Positions 33,044-41,283 of a stretch of 64,000 bases of DNA are shown here, piece after piece. This stretch comes from Hyphomonas chukchiensis (lineage in GTDB: Bacteria; Pseudomonadota; Alphaproteobacteria; Caulobacterales; Hyphomonadaceae): contig NZ_AWFG01000030.1 in assembly GCF_000682695.1 (NCBI RefSeq), forward strand, positions 1-64,000, in the 5' to 3' direction. Below the pieces are notes generated by a model. That model was not told the origin of the DNA. It was given only the letters and a program-made list of their open reading frames with translations, and searched no databases. Every line of letters begins with the position of its first letter. Within the stretch, counting starts at the first letter, position 1. The translations under genes were made by a program, and so were the position numbers.

Positions 33044-34039
33044 CTAGTCAGTATATCTGACGCTGGCTGACAGCCCTTGGTCTACAGCCAGAAAAGTGAC
33101 GTCTTCCTGGGTTGGAATATAGGTGCCCCTTCCTGGATTGGTGCTCAGCTCAAGGTCCAGGAAACCTGTCTTTCCATTGTACATGAATGTCGAGATATGG
33201 TCCTGCGAGGCTGCCCCGGCCTCTGGAACGGGCGTCATGAAGCCTTGAACCGAGCAGGCTTCAATTCTGACTTCCTCGCCGGTTTCGAGCGTCAGAATCC
33301 CAGTTGCTCCCAAGGGCGTGAGGCCATCTGAATCAAACCGCGTGATAACCCGCAGGTCGCGGACGTCGAGATCCTCTCCGTGGCGGGCGACAAAGCCGGC
33401 AACCATTTTCGGACCATCTTTCAGGTCCAGTAGGAAGCTCGCAAAGCTGAGCTCGGGCCCAACGGTCCCTGAGAACATCCGGTAGCGATGGAGGCTGGCG
33501 CGGCTATTGTCCCGAAAGCCCCATGATCGGTCGCGGTGGCAGAGACCGTCGATATTGTAGCTGTTCATCCCAATCTTGACCGTTCCGCGGATACGCCCTG
33601 AACATTCCAGGTGTCCGTCGGAATTGATGCTGCTCATGAAGTCGTCGGAATGACCCGTCTTCGACCAGTTCCGGGGTTCGTGAAACGACTCATAGAATTC
33701 GAGATCGCCCTCGCATTCTTCCTCGCCCCAGGTGAACCGCATCCGACCGTCACCAAGCGCTTCTGCCGTGTGGCTGCCGACAACCTGCTTGGCCGCCTGG
33801 CGATCATTCGGTCCAAGTTCGTGTTCAGCCTTCTCGCCCGAACTTAGAATGTATCTTTCCCCGCCTTCCTTGAACACGAAAAGTGTGACTTGTCCGGTAC
33901 GGAGATTGGGCTTCTGTCCAATGCGGTGAAACCCGCCAATCCCGTTTTTCCTGTCGTAGAACCAGTAACAGTCACTTTCCTGCCAGTGTCTGTCTTCTGA
34001 GGGTATGTGGGGCTTATCCCAGCTGACGTCGTAACCCAA
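33044..34039 (-). CDS. DUF7064/CrtC-like protein, copy 2
   Basis: A 331-residue soluble protein similar in layout to the one at 22752: an N-terminal HWQESDCYWFYDRKNGIGGFHRIG-type block of aromatic strands, NIDGLCHRDRSWGFRD (about 163-178), then RMFSGTVGPELSFASFLLD. The RDRSWGFRD turn resembles the signature of CrtC/AttH/Svf1-type lipocalin-fold proteins. Copy 1 has RDHGYGDR at the same place. No signal peptide is seen. It is the promoter-proximal gene of a short minus-strand operon with phosphotransferase paralogue 4. A hydrophobic ligand or enzyme activity on a terpenoid-like compound is possible but unproven. Confidence 0.68.
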   Translation of the reverse strand: MGYDVSWDKPHIPSEDRHWQESDCYWFYDRKNGIGGFHRIGQKPNLRTGQVTLFVFKEGGERYILSSGEKAEHELGPNDRQAAKQVVGSHTAEALGDGRMRFTWGEEECEGDLEFYESFHEPRNWSKTGHSDDFMSSINSDGHLECSGRIRGTVKIGMNSYNIDGLCHRDRSWGFRDNSRASLHRYRMFSGTVGPELSFASFLLDLKDGPKMVAGFVARHGEDLDVRDLRVITRFDSDGLTPLGATGILTLETGEEVRIEACSVQGFMTPVPEAGAASQDHISTFMYNGKTGFLDLELSTNPGRGTYIPTQEDVTFLAVDQGLSASVRYTD

Positions 34040-35201
34040 ATCTCTCTCCCTGAATTATCTTCGCGTGCTGGCTAAGCGACACAAAATTTCTATGCTAATC
34101 GGATACCAGCGGGTTTCCCGCGTGTAAAGCATGCAAGCTATAAGTCATATAAAAAGCCGCAAAATTAAGAATATATCCATTTAATGATTATTGGATTTGC
34201 ATCTATTCACCAAAAAGATGCGCGAAGTTTATTTCGGCTTTGAGGCGTTTGTGGGTTCATTGAGGCGCTCCAAGGAGGAAATGCGCGAAAACGAAATACT
34301 CAGCAGAGACTTCCTGATTGACGTATCGGCAATCGGTTCAGACGCATTCGGGCAAAACTCCTCTCGGAATACTTTGCAGAACAGTCCCTCAGGTCCAGAG
34401 AGCAAGCTGGCAGGTGCTCAGCTCGATGCGACCTGTTGAGAGCTGAATGACCGCTCTGGGATTCGAGTCCTCAGCGAAGATGAGGCGATTCAAATTGGAT
34501 CGGCGACCGGCGCTGACATGCCCGTCGTGGTGATCGAGAGCATATTGTTTGCAATAAATTCAACACCCGTACGGGTCGAGGGCGGGCAAGTCTTGTGGCA
34601 CTGGAGCGGCGAGTCTATCGCTGATGCGTCTGTCCCGATCTGTCTTTGCCAGGACGCGCCCCTTGCTGCTTTTCAGGACGCAGGCGAAGCGAACGAGATG
34701 AAACGTTTCACTGATAAGTTTGTCGTCGTCCGAACTAATGCAGATTCAGTACCTGGCAATAGGTGCCCCTTTGATAGGTGCGAGTATCCTTCTGCCAAAA
34801 TCGCTGATGCGCTGGATCTGTATATCGAAGAAGGCAGCCGCAGCGAGGCGGGAAAACGTGAGTCGTCAAGCTCGATGGGTGGATGGCGCATTTCACCCAC
34901 GAGCGTCAGGTACCCCCAAAATCTGCCGTGGGCGCCAAATTGAAGGCAAGCATTTATGAAAAAGCGCACTCAAAGCAGCCTGGAAAGTATTCAGCTCAAG
35001 GAGTATTTTCAGGGTAACTATCAGGGATAGATCGACCTACAGATAATGCCTCTGTTTTCGTGGCCAGTTTTGGGCCTCCGTGGTAACCTTGGTAACTTTT
35101 TTCAACTTGACACAACAAAGCATATCAAATCGAGGCAAAAGGTATATTGTTATTATTGACTTTTCGCATTTTTCAGCAATGCGAAACAACCCCAGTTAGA
35201 A
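34040..35201. other. Gene-poor AT-rich junction region
   Basis: About 1.16 kb with no intact gene that I can support. The left edge (34080-34190) is AT-rich and is the probable promoter of the minus-strand DUF7064 operon. A possible gene remnant lies at 34440-34943. From about 35095 the sequence becomes strongly AT-rich and contains an 8-base stem hairpin, TTCGCATT (35163-35170) with AATGCGAA (35178-35185), just before the tRNA-Arg fragment. The composition differs from the flanks and fits the end of an inserted element. Confidence 0.55.
34440..34943 (+). pseudogene. Possible remnant of a GntR/UTRA-type regulator
   Basis: The frame reads IRVLSEDEAIQIGSATGAD, then PVVVIESILFAINSTPV, which resembles the ligand-binding UTRA domain of GntR regulators (an LGxxxGxPVLxxExxxFxxxxxPV pattern). 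The remainder has low protein character, and no N-terminal HTH is found upstream in any frame. It could be a chance frame; confidence is low. Confidence 0.25.
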
Positions 35202-35247
35202 ATTCCTAATCTGTAGGTCGCGCGTTCGAATCGCGCCGGGGCCACCA
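35202..35247 (+). other. 3' fragment of tRNA-Arg(CCT), candidate attachment site
   Basis: Positions 35202-35247 match the 3' half of a tRNA-Arg(CCT): anticodon-loop TTCCTAA, anticodon-stem 3' strand, variable loop, complete T arm (GCGCG-TTCGAAT-CGCGC), acceptor 3' strand and CCA. No matching 5' half (acceptor TGGCCCC, D arm) lies in the preceding 80 bases, so it is not a whole tRNA. Such 3' fragments ending in CCA are what site-specific integrases leave at the far end of an element inserted in a tRNA gene. Confidence 0.7.
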
Positions 35248-35327
35248 CTGTTTCTGACGCATCGCCCTACAGTTTTCCCGTTGACGCACGCCACATCAGC
35301 ACGTATTTGACCGCCTTCCTACCCCGT

Positions 35328-35412
35328 GCCCAGATGGCGGAATTGGTAGACGCGCTACGTTCAGGTCGTAGTTCTCGCAAGGGAGTGGAGGTTCGAGTCC
35401 TCTTCTGCACCG
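35328..35412 (+). tRNA. tRNA-Leu(CAG), abnormal acceptor stem (possible pseudo-tRNA)
   Basis: The D arm (GGCGGAATTGGTAGACGC), the anticodon arm CTACG-TTCAGGT-CGTAG with anticodon CAG, a long variable arm and the T arm (GGAGG-TTCGAGT-CCTCT) are all those of bacterial tRNA-Leu. The 5' acceptor strand is GCCCAGA and needs TCTGGGC at the 3' end, but the sequence reads TCTGC then ACCG. Two G residues are missing and CCA is CCG. This should impair charging, so it may be a damaged copy. Confidence 0.7.
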
Positions 35413-35414
35413 CG

Positions 35415-35434
35415 CCGCTCTCCGGAGCGGTTTT
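35415..35434 (+). terminator. Terminator after tRNA-Leu
   Basis: A short 6-base stem (CCGCTC 35415-35420, GAGCGG 35425-35430) with a TCCG loop and TTTT at 35431-35434, directly downstream of the tRNA-Leu sequence. Confidence 0.6.
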
Positions 35435-35553
35435 CCTGCTCCGAATCGATTAGGTCAAAAACCGATGGCATGCGTGGCCTTGGCCCGACCTGCCACAGGG
35501 GTTGGGACTGTGTCGATGATCCTGTTTGAGCGACGCGGTGAAGGGCCGGCGGA

Positions 35554-36606
35554 TCAGCCCTGAAGCGACTGGCCATTATCGGCCCAGGGATCGATCATCA
35601 CCTTGCATTGATGCGTCCGCTGACGCAGCGCCTCAAAGGCGGCCGGGGCCTCCAACAGGCCGACAGAGTCAGTAATCATGCTGCGGGGCGAGATGTGGCC
35701 TGCATCAAGCGCGTCCACACAGGTCTGGAACTCGGCCACATCATAGACGACCGAGAAATGAATGTCGGCTTCGCGGGCAAGGCCGGTGAGCGGATGGAAA
35801 TGGTCCTGATGGATGCAGACACCAAGAACGACGACGCGGCCGCCCGTTTTCACGCAGGCAAGCGAGCGCTGGATCATGCCGGGAAGGCCGACGCATTCGA
35901 GCACGACATCCGGCGCCCCCCCAAGGGCTTCAGCGGCGGCATGGGCCAGTGTGGCGTCATCCTGTGCGACGATGAAGGATGTCGCCCCCATTCCCTCGGC
36001 AATGGCCTGTCGCCGGTTTGAGGGGGCGGAGACCGCCACATGGCTGGCGCCGGCCAGCCGCGCCCAATAGGCGGCCGCGAGGCCAATCGGCCCCGCACCA
36101 ATGACCAGTACACGGTCTCCCGGCTGGACCTTGCCGCGCTTGACGCCATGTAACCCCACGGCGAGGGGCTCGACCAGGGCGCCATCAGCGATCGAGAGCG
36201 CAGCCGGGAGCGGCACGCATGATCCGGCGCCGACCTTTACGTATTCCGCGAAGCCGCCATTGAGGGCTTCGGTGCCGGCATTCAGGTTTGAGGGGCAGTG
36301 GTGGGGCGATCCGGCAAGGCAGGCGCGGCACTTGCCGCAGCCGATATAGGGCAACGCCGTCACGCGCATACCTGCCTGCAAGCCGGTCACGTCCTTGCCG
36401 ACAGCAACGATTTCGCCTGCGAATTCATGGCCAAGCACCACGGGCGGGCGCGCAGTCCATATATTATCTTCGGTACGGTGGAGATCAGTCCCGCAAATTC
36501 CGCAGCGGCCCACCTTGATGACAACTTCGCCCGCACTCGGCGTGGGGTCGTCGAGGGTTTCAAGTTGAAGAGGCTGCCCGACGCCATGAAAAACAAGTCC
36601 GCGCAT
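35554..36606 (-). CDS. Zinc-dependent medium-chain alcohol dehydrogenase
   Basis: A 350-residue MDR-family enzyme. The catalytic zinc region is GRCGICGTDLHR with GHEFAGEIV. The four structural-zinc cysteines are in CGKCRACLAGSPHHC (about 95-109). The Rossmann segment is VLVIGAGPIGLAAAYWARLAGA (about 166-187). It oxidises a secondary alcohol or polyol with NAD(P), in the manner of threonine, sorbitol or butanediol dehydrogenases. It lies downstream of the TetR gene on the same strand, with a copy of the candidate TetR motif (36652) in the 120-base gap. The substrate is unknown but probably belongs to the 35-48 kb cluster. Confidence 0.92.
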   Translation of the reverse strand: MRGLVFHGVGQPLQLETLDDPTPSAGEVVIKVGRCGICGTDLHRTEDNIWTARPPVVLGHEFAGEIVAVGKDVTGLQAGMRVTALPYIGCGKCRACLAGSPHHCPSNLNAGTEALNGGFAEYVKVGAGSCVPLPAALSIADGALVEPLAVGLHGVKRGKVQPGDRVLVIGAGPIGLAAAYWARLAGASHVAVSAPSNRRQAIAEGMGATSFIVAQDDATLAHAAAEALGGAPDVVLECVGLPGMIQRSLACVKTGGRVVVLGVCIHQDHFHPLTGLAREADIHFSVVYDVAEFQTCVDALDAGHISPRSMITDSVGLLEAPAAFEALRQRTHQCKVMIDPWADNGQSLQG

Positions 36607-36651
36607 TATACTGTCTCCTCAAATGGGGTGGTGTTGACGCCAGCAACAACA

Positions 36652-36668
36652 GTAGTCAAAGCTACCAT
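36652..36668. promoter_or_regulatory. Candidate TetR-regulon site 1
   Basis: GTAGTCAAAGCTACCAT, about 50 bases before the alcohol dehydrogenase start. It agrees with sites at 37478 and 44561 at the pattern TA-x-T-x-AAA-x-CTA-xxx-T, counted from the second base. Confidence 0.4.
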
Positions 36669-36727
36669 AATTGCGAGAGTCAATGCCTCCGCGCTCTTTA
36701 GCGACGGCTCTGCCCACTCATGCCTGT

Positions 36728-37411
36728 TTAGTCGTCCTTCAGGGCGGCAAAATATCGGACGATCATGCGCGCGACCTCAGTGCTGATGTGCTCAGCGTCA
36801 CGCTCGGGTTCTTCGAGCACCATTTCCATGGCGGCATAGGCAAGCTCTGTCGTCAGGCGAGCCGCGGCGGCATAGCGTTCGCGGGAGATGCTCGGGTCAT
36901 GCTTTGACATAGCATCTGACAAGCGCTCCGCCACCATGTCGCGCGAGGCGATACGGACCTCTCTGAGGAGCGGGATAGCCCGCAGGGCCCGAAGGACGAA
37001 TATATTGCCTGGGAAGTTGCGTGTGATCTCGTTCACGCCCTCCTGCAGGCGCTGGTGGCTTTCGACCGCTTCCTCGAAGGTCGATGTATTGAGGCCGCCC
37101 TTGTCGATCCATACCAGGACTGCCTGGTCCTGAAGATCCATCAGGCGTTCGCCCAATTCCCTCAGGATGGCGTACTTGTTCGGGAAATAGCGATAGAGCG
37201 CCGGCGGGGAGAGCCCGGCCCGTTTGCAGACAAGGTTCGTGGACAGTTTTTCAAGGCCGACCTCATCGAGAAGATGGCCGGTCGTTTCCAGGATGAGCTC
37301 AAACGTGTCCTGTGCGCGCGCTTGCTGCGGCAATTGTTTCGTCGTCGTATCCACTCGCGACGATGACTTTTTCGGTGCCTTCCCGCTGGCTGCCTTTGGC
37401 ATGCTGCTCAT
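36728..37411 (-). CDS. TetR/AcrR family transcriptional regulator
   Basis: About 227 residues. An N-terminal TetR HTH (RAQDTFELILETTGHLLDEVG, then TNLVCKRAGLSPPALYRYFPNKYAILRELG) is followed by an all-helical ligand domain with no recognised specificity. A lysine/serine-rich leader precedes the HTH. I take ATG 37411 as the start; an ATG at 37444 and one 3 codons downstream are alternatives, and none has a strong ribosome site. It is divergent from the TonB receptor gene and upstream of the alcohol dehydrogenase gene. Near-palindromes at 36652, 37478 and 44561 are plausible binding sites, which would make it the repressor of this cluster. Confidence 0.9.
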   Translation of the reverse strand: MSSMPKAASGKAPKKSSSRVDTTTKQLPQQARAQDTFELILETTGHLLDEVGLEKLSTNLVCKRAGLSPPALYRYFPNKYAILRELGERLMDLQDQAVLVWIDKGGLNTSTFEEAVESHQRLQEGVNEITRNFPGNIFVLRALRAIPLLREVRIASRDMVAERLSDAMSKHDPSISRERYAAAARLTTELAYAAMEMVLEEPERDAEHISTEVARMIVRYFAALKDD

Positions 37412-37477
37412 TTCTTTGGCGGTTCCCCGAGTGAAGTTGCACATTTATCTCACATGAAACTGTAACATCATCAAATG

Positions 37478-37494
37478 GTAATAAAAGCTATTGT
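37478..37494. promoter_or_regulatory. Candidate TetR-regulon site 2
   Basis: GTAATAAAAGCTATTGT, in the divergent region between the TetR gene and the TonB receptor gene. It shares the TA-x-T-x-AAA-x-CTA core with sites 1 and 3 and is the weakest match of the three. Confidence 0.35.
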
Positions 37495-37502
37495 AAAAGA
37501 TA

Positions 37503-37514
37503 TAGCGATCGCTA
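37503..37514. promoter_or_regulatory. Palindrome TAGCGATCGCTA before the receptor gene
   Basis: A perfect 12-base palindrome about 45 bases upstream of the TonB receptor start, beside candidate site 2. It could be an independent operator. It contains the common GCGATCGC octamer, so chance is possible. Confidence 0.35.
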
Positions 37515-37557
37515 CCCTATTCCAAAGCCTCTGAGGCAGAGTGAAAGGGATAGTGTG

Positions 37558-39834
37558 ATGAAATTGCGTCTTGTTGGTACCAGCGCTGCTGCGCTCTTGA
37601 TGGCCGCGACTGTAAATGCGCAGGCACAGGAAGCTGATGCGGGAGCGCCGGCGCAGGTGGAGGCAGAAGACGCCGTCGCCGTACTTGAGCAGATTGTCGT
37701 GACCGCTCAGAAGCGGTCGGAAAATGTTCAGGAAGTGCCGATCGCCATTACGGCTCTCTCCTCTTCGACCCTCGAAAAACAGCGCGTGACCAATGTTGTT
37801 TCGCTCGACAATCTGGTTCCTGGTCTGCGTATCGCAGCGGCTGACGCAGCTGCGAACCCGAAGATTTTCATTCGTGGCTCGGGGCTCAATGACTTTAATC
37901 CCACGTCTTCAAGCGGTGTTGGTCTCTATGCGGACGGGGTCTATATCGGTTCGCCGCTGGCTCAGTTCGCGACCTTCTTCGATCTTGATCGCGTCGAAGT
38001 TCTGCGCGGCCCCCAGGGGACGCTCTATGGTCGCAACACGACCGGCGGCGCTATCAACGTCATCAGCAAGCGCCCGACCTTTTCCCCCGAGGGTTATGCG
38101 GCGCTCGAATATGGCAGCTTCAATGCCGTTGACGCCACAGCAGCCTTCGGTGGGCCGATCGTGGAAGATAAGCTCGCCTTCCGTATCGCGGCCAAATACG
38201 CTGAAGATGACGGTTTCAGTACCAATGCCGCAACCGGACATGATGTTAACTTTGCGGAACAATACGCCGTGCGCGGTTCGCTCCTCTATACGCCCGATGG
38301 TGACACTGATGTGCTCTTCACGGTCAACCGCTTCATGAACCGCGGCGGCGCGGTGCAGGCGAAGTCGCGCGCACTTTTCCCGGCTACGCCAGAAGCGGCG
38401 GGACCTGACGGCGTGTGCGCGCCAAACTTCTATCGCAGTGGGCTCTGCACCGATTTGCTCGGCTACGCGGACACCAACCCGGATCCATATAAGGTGGATT
38501 CCAATAATGAGGGTCTCGACAAGGTCGATCTGACTTCGCTCATGCTCTCGGTCGATCGCAGCATTGGTGATGTGACTTTGACATCGATCACGGCCTGGCA
38601 GGACGTAAAGCGAAACGCTCAAGAGAATACGGATGCGAGCCCGCTCCAGATGATCGAGGCGTCGTATATCAACCAGCAAACCGAGTTCTCCCAGGAACTG
38701 CGGCTGGCGTCTGAGGTCGGCGCCCTGAAATGGGTCGTGGGTGGCTATTACATGCACGACACCACAGACAGCAAAAGCGACTATGATCTGCTGCGGGCTT
38801 ACCGCCCCTTCTTTGTGACGCCTGAAAACCCGACCGGTGCAAGCCCGGAAAATTCCATCGGCATTTTCGGCTATCCCTATGAGCAGACGACAGACACGTA
38901 TGCCATCTTTGGCCAGTCCGATTATGAACTGACACCTGACCTCATCCTGACAACAGGTCTGCGCTGGTCTTCGGACGACAAGACGATGGATTACGCCCGC
39001 ACCATTGAAGAATCCATCGTCCAGTTCTCGGTCAAGGACAGCAAGACTTTCAGCGACTGGTCCGGCAAGGTGGGGCTGAAATACAATCTCAGCGACCTGT
39101 CGAACGTCTATGCAAGCTACAGCAGAGGCTACAAGAGCGGTGGCTTCTTCGGGGGCAATGCGGATGACCCGACGCAGATCCAGCCCTACGCAAACGAGAC
39201 GGTGAACGCCTATGAAGTCGGCTCGAAGAGCGACCTGATGGGCCAGCGGCTTCGCCTGAACCTGTCCGGGTTCTACTATGATTACCAGGACATCCAAGCC
39301 TACTCGACCGTGCTGCGGGACGGCATAACCGTTCAAGTGCTCGACAACGCGGCTTCAGCCGAGATGTACGGCGCCGAGGCCGAAGTGACCTACATGCCGG
39401 TGCGAAACCTGGATCTTTCGCTCGGGATGGCCTGGCTGCACGCCGAATATGGAGACTATAATTCTCTGGGCGATGACTATACTGGCAATCAGATGCCGCA
39501 GGCGCCCAAATACAGCCTGACCTCGCGCGCCGAGTACACATTTGAAATGCCAGGCGGCGCGACGATAAGCCCGAGCGTTGACGTCTCCTACCGTTCCAAA
39601 GTGTTTTTCGACAGCACAGAACGTGAGCGCCTTTCCGATCCGGAACTCTGGCTCGTCGGCGCCGAACTCGCCATGACGTCGGCAAATGGCCATATCGAAG
39701 GCGGCCTCTGGGGGCGCAACCTCACGGATGAGGCCTACCTTACTTCGGCGAACCCGATCGACAGTCTCGGCGTTGATCTGCTGACCTATTCGCGCCCGCG
39801 CAGCGTCGGCATTTTCCTGCGCTACAACTACTGA
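37558..39834 (+). CDS. TonB-dependent outer-membrane receptor
   Basis: A 758-residue receptor. The signal peptide ends near NAQAQ (about residue 24) and is followed by an acidic linker. TonB-box/plug entry is LEQIVVTAQKRSENVQEVPIAI. The plug has FIRGSG and VEVLRGPQGTLYGRNTTGGAIN. The barrel contains the SYSRGYKSGGFFGG motif, and the C-terminal strand SVGIFLRYNY ends in an aromatic residue, as outer-membrane proteins need. ATG 37558 follows AAAGGGA at a suitable distance. The MFS transporter gene begins one base after the stop, so receptor and inner-membrane carrier are probably made together to import one nutrient. Confidence 0.94.
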   Translation: MKLRLVGTSAAALLMAATVNAQAQEADAGAPAQVEAEDAVAVLEQIVVTAQKRSENVQEVPIAITALSSSTLEKQRVTNVVSLDNLVPGLRIAAADAAANPKIFIRGSGLNDFNPTSSSGVGLYADGVYIGSPLAQFATFFDLDRVEVLRGPQGTLYGRNTTGGAINVISKRPTFSPEGYAALEYGSFNAVDATAAFGGPIVEDKLAFRIAAKYAEDDGFSTNAATGHDVNFAEQYAVRGSLLYTPDGDTDVLFTVNRFMNRGGAVQAKSRALFPATPEAAGPDGVCAPNFYRSGLCTDLLGYADTNPDPYKVDSNNEGLDKVDLTSLMLSVDRSIGDVTLTSITAWQDVKRNAQENTDASPLQMIEASYINQQTEFSQELRLASEVGALKWVVGGYYMHDTTDSKSDYDLLRAYRPFFVTPENPTGASPENSIGIFGYPYEQTTDTYAIFGQSDYELTPDLILTTGLRWSSDDKTMDYARTIEESIVQFSVKDSKTFSDWSGKVGLKYNLSDLSNVYASYSRGYKSGGFFGGNADDPTQIQPYANETVNAYEVGSKSDLMGQRLRLNLSGFYYDYQDIQAYSTVLRDGITVQVLDNAASAEMYGAEAEVTYMPVRNLDLSLGMAWLHAEYGDYNSLGDDYTGNQMPQAPKYSLTSRAEYTFEMPGGATISPSVDVSYRSKVFFDSTERERLSDPELWLVGAELAMTSANGHIEGGLWGRNLTDEAYLTSANPIDSLGVDLLTYSRPRSVGIFLRYNY

Positions 39835-39835
39835 G

Positions 39836-41251
39836 ATGGCGCTGATGTCGGCAGGGCCCTCGGGTGAGGTCGAAGCCTCACCCGCGTTTCCGGTCTCCGG
39901 CCGGAAACTCGACCGGAGTGCGTGGTCATGGGCCCTCTACCAGGGTGGCCGGGATCCTTATATCGGCCTCATCAGCGGCTTTCTGTTCGCCCCCTACTTT
40001 GCGACGGAAGTTGTCGGCGATGCCGTGAAGGGTCAGGCAATGATCGCCCAGGTCGGCATCATTTCAGGTTTGACCGTTGCCTTTGCCGGCCCTGTGCTGG
40101 GGGCAACGGTCGACTTGCTGGGGCCTCGCAAGCCATGGCTCGGGCTCTGCACGCTGCTTGTCATCCCGCTGATGCTCAGCCTCTGGTTCGCGCTTCCGGG
40201 CGGAACGCTTCTGTCGCCCTGGACCGTCGCGGGCATCTTGGCCGCCATTGCCGTGCTCCTGTCATGCGGCGAAGTTCTTTTCTCCTCGATGCTCACCTAT
40301 GCTGCCAAACCGCGCATGCAGCCCATGGCGTCAGGGCTTGCTCTGTCGCTCGGGAACGTGACCTCCATTGCGCTGCTGCTCTTCATCCTTTTCGCTTTCA
40401 TGCTGCCGGAGACACCCCTGCTTGGTCTGTCAAAGGAATCCCATGAGCCGGACCGGATCGTACCAATCCTCGTGGCGGCGACGTTCGCCTTGTGCGCCAT
40501 CCCCATGTTCCTATTCAGTCGTGACGCACCCTCCGTTGCCAAGAAGGCCTCGCTGAAATCCATTCTGGGCGGGATCAAATCCCTGATCGGGCTGGTGAGA
40601 AATGCAAAGGATAATTCCGACGCGATGATATATCTGCTGGCGCGGACCCTGGCGCAGGATGCGGGTGGCGTTCTCCTGGTCCTCTGCGGGGTCTACGCGG
40701 CCGGCGTAATGGGCTGGGGCGCAACAGAGATGCTGGTCTATGGCCTGCTCGGGTGCGTCGCGGGCTTTATCGGAGGCTTCGCGGCAGGCTGGCTCGACGA
40801 AATGTTTGGGCCGAAGGTCGCTTTCCAGATCGAGATCGCGGGATCTGTGCTGGGCCTGCTCGGTATCATTGGCGCTGCGCCTGACCAGATCCTGTTTATC
40901 CATATCGCCAATCCGGTAGCGATATGGAATGGACCCATGTTCACGACAGCGCCGGAATTGGTCTTCCTCCTCTGCGGCTTCTTTGGCTTCGTGTTCCAGA
41001 TTGCAGCCTGGTCCTCGAGCCGCACATTGCTGACGCGCATCGCGCCGAAATCCCAGATGGGCGCCTTCTTCGGGTTGGCTGCGCTGGCCGGAAACAGCAC
41101 AAGCTGGCTTGGCCCGCTCTTCGTCGGCATATTTACCAGCGTGTTCAAATCCCAGCAGGCCGGCTTCGTTCCGGTGACAATTCTGTTCGCAGCGGGCTTT
41201 TTCCTGCTTTTCCTGGTGAAGGGCGGCGGGCGGGAAATCGATCCCGCCTGA
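39836..41251 (+). CDS. MFS transporter (UMF1/Atg22-like)
   Basis: A 471-residue inner-membrane protein with about 12 hydrophobic segments. The N-terminal SAWSWALYQGGRDPYIGLISGFLFAPYFA and the GPVLGATVDLLGPRKPWL loop fit the UMF1/Atg22-like branch of the major facilitator superfamily. Later segments include AGGVLLVLCGVYAAGVMGWG and AALAGNSTSWLGPLFVGIF. It probably carries across the inner membrane whatever the preceding receptor brings into the periplasm. A palindrome after the stop separates it from the convergent amidase-like gene. The substrate is unknown. Confidence 0.85.
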   Translation: MALMSAGPSGEVEASPAFPVSGRKLDRSAWSWALYQGGRDPYIGLISGFLFAPYFATEVVGDAVKGQAMIAQVGIISGLTVAFAGPVLGATVDLLGPRKPWLGLCTLLVIPLMLSLWFALPGGTLLSPWTVAGILAAIAVLLSCGEVLFSSMLTYAAKPRMQPMASGLALSLGNVTSIALLLFILFAFMLPETPLLGLSKESHEPDRIVPILVAATFALCAIPMFLFSRDAPSVAKKASLKSILGGIKSLIGLVRNAKDNSDAMIYLLARTLAQDAGGVLLVLCGVYAAGVMGWGATEMLVYGLLGCVAGFIGGFAAGWLDEMFGPKVAFQIEIAGSVLGLLGIIGAAPDQILFIHIANPVAIWNGPMFTTAPELVFLLCGFFGFVFQIAAWSSSRTLLTRIAPKSQMGAFFGLAALAGNSTSWLGPLFVGIFTSVFKSQQAGFVPVTILFAAGFFLLFLVKGGGREIDPA

Positions 41252-41258
41252 CGCATCG

Positions 41259-41276
41259 GCCCAAGACGTCTTGGGC
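41259..41276. terminator. Palindromic hairpin between convergent genes
   Basis: GCCCAAGACGTCTTGGGC, a perfect 18-base palindrome 8 bases after the MFS stop and 8 bases before the end of the convergent gene. There is no T-run, so termination strength is uncertain. Confidence 0.5.
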
Positions 41277-41283
41277 GCAGGGC

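Noticed and set aside
35125-35247. Complete tRNA-Arg gene
   Set aside because: Only the anticodon loop to CCA is present; no acceptor 5' strand or D arm precedes it.
35361-35576. Small minus-strand frame over the tRNA-Leu
   Set aside because: It overlaps the tRNA sequence and its terminator, and no protein features are seen.
37909-39336. 475-codon minus-strand frame opposite the TonB receptor
   Set aside because: The plus strand gives a complete receptor with plug and barrel motifs; the antisense frame resembles no family.
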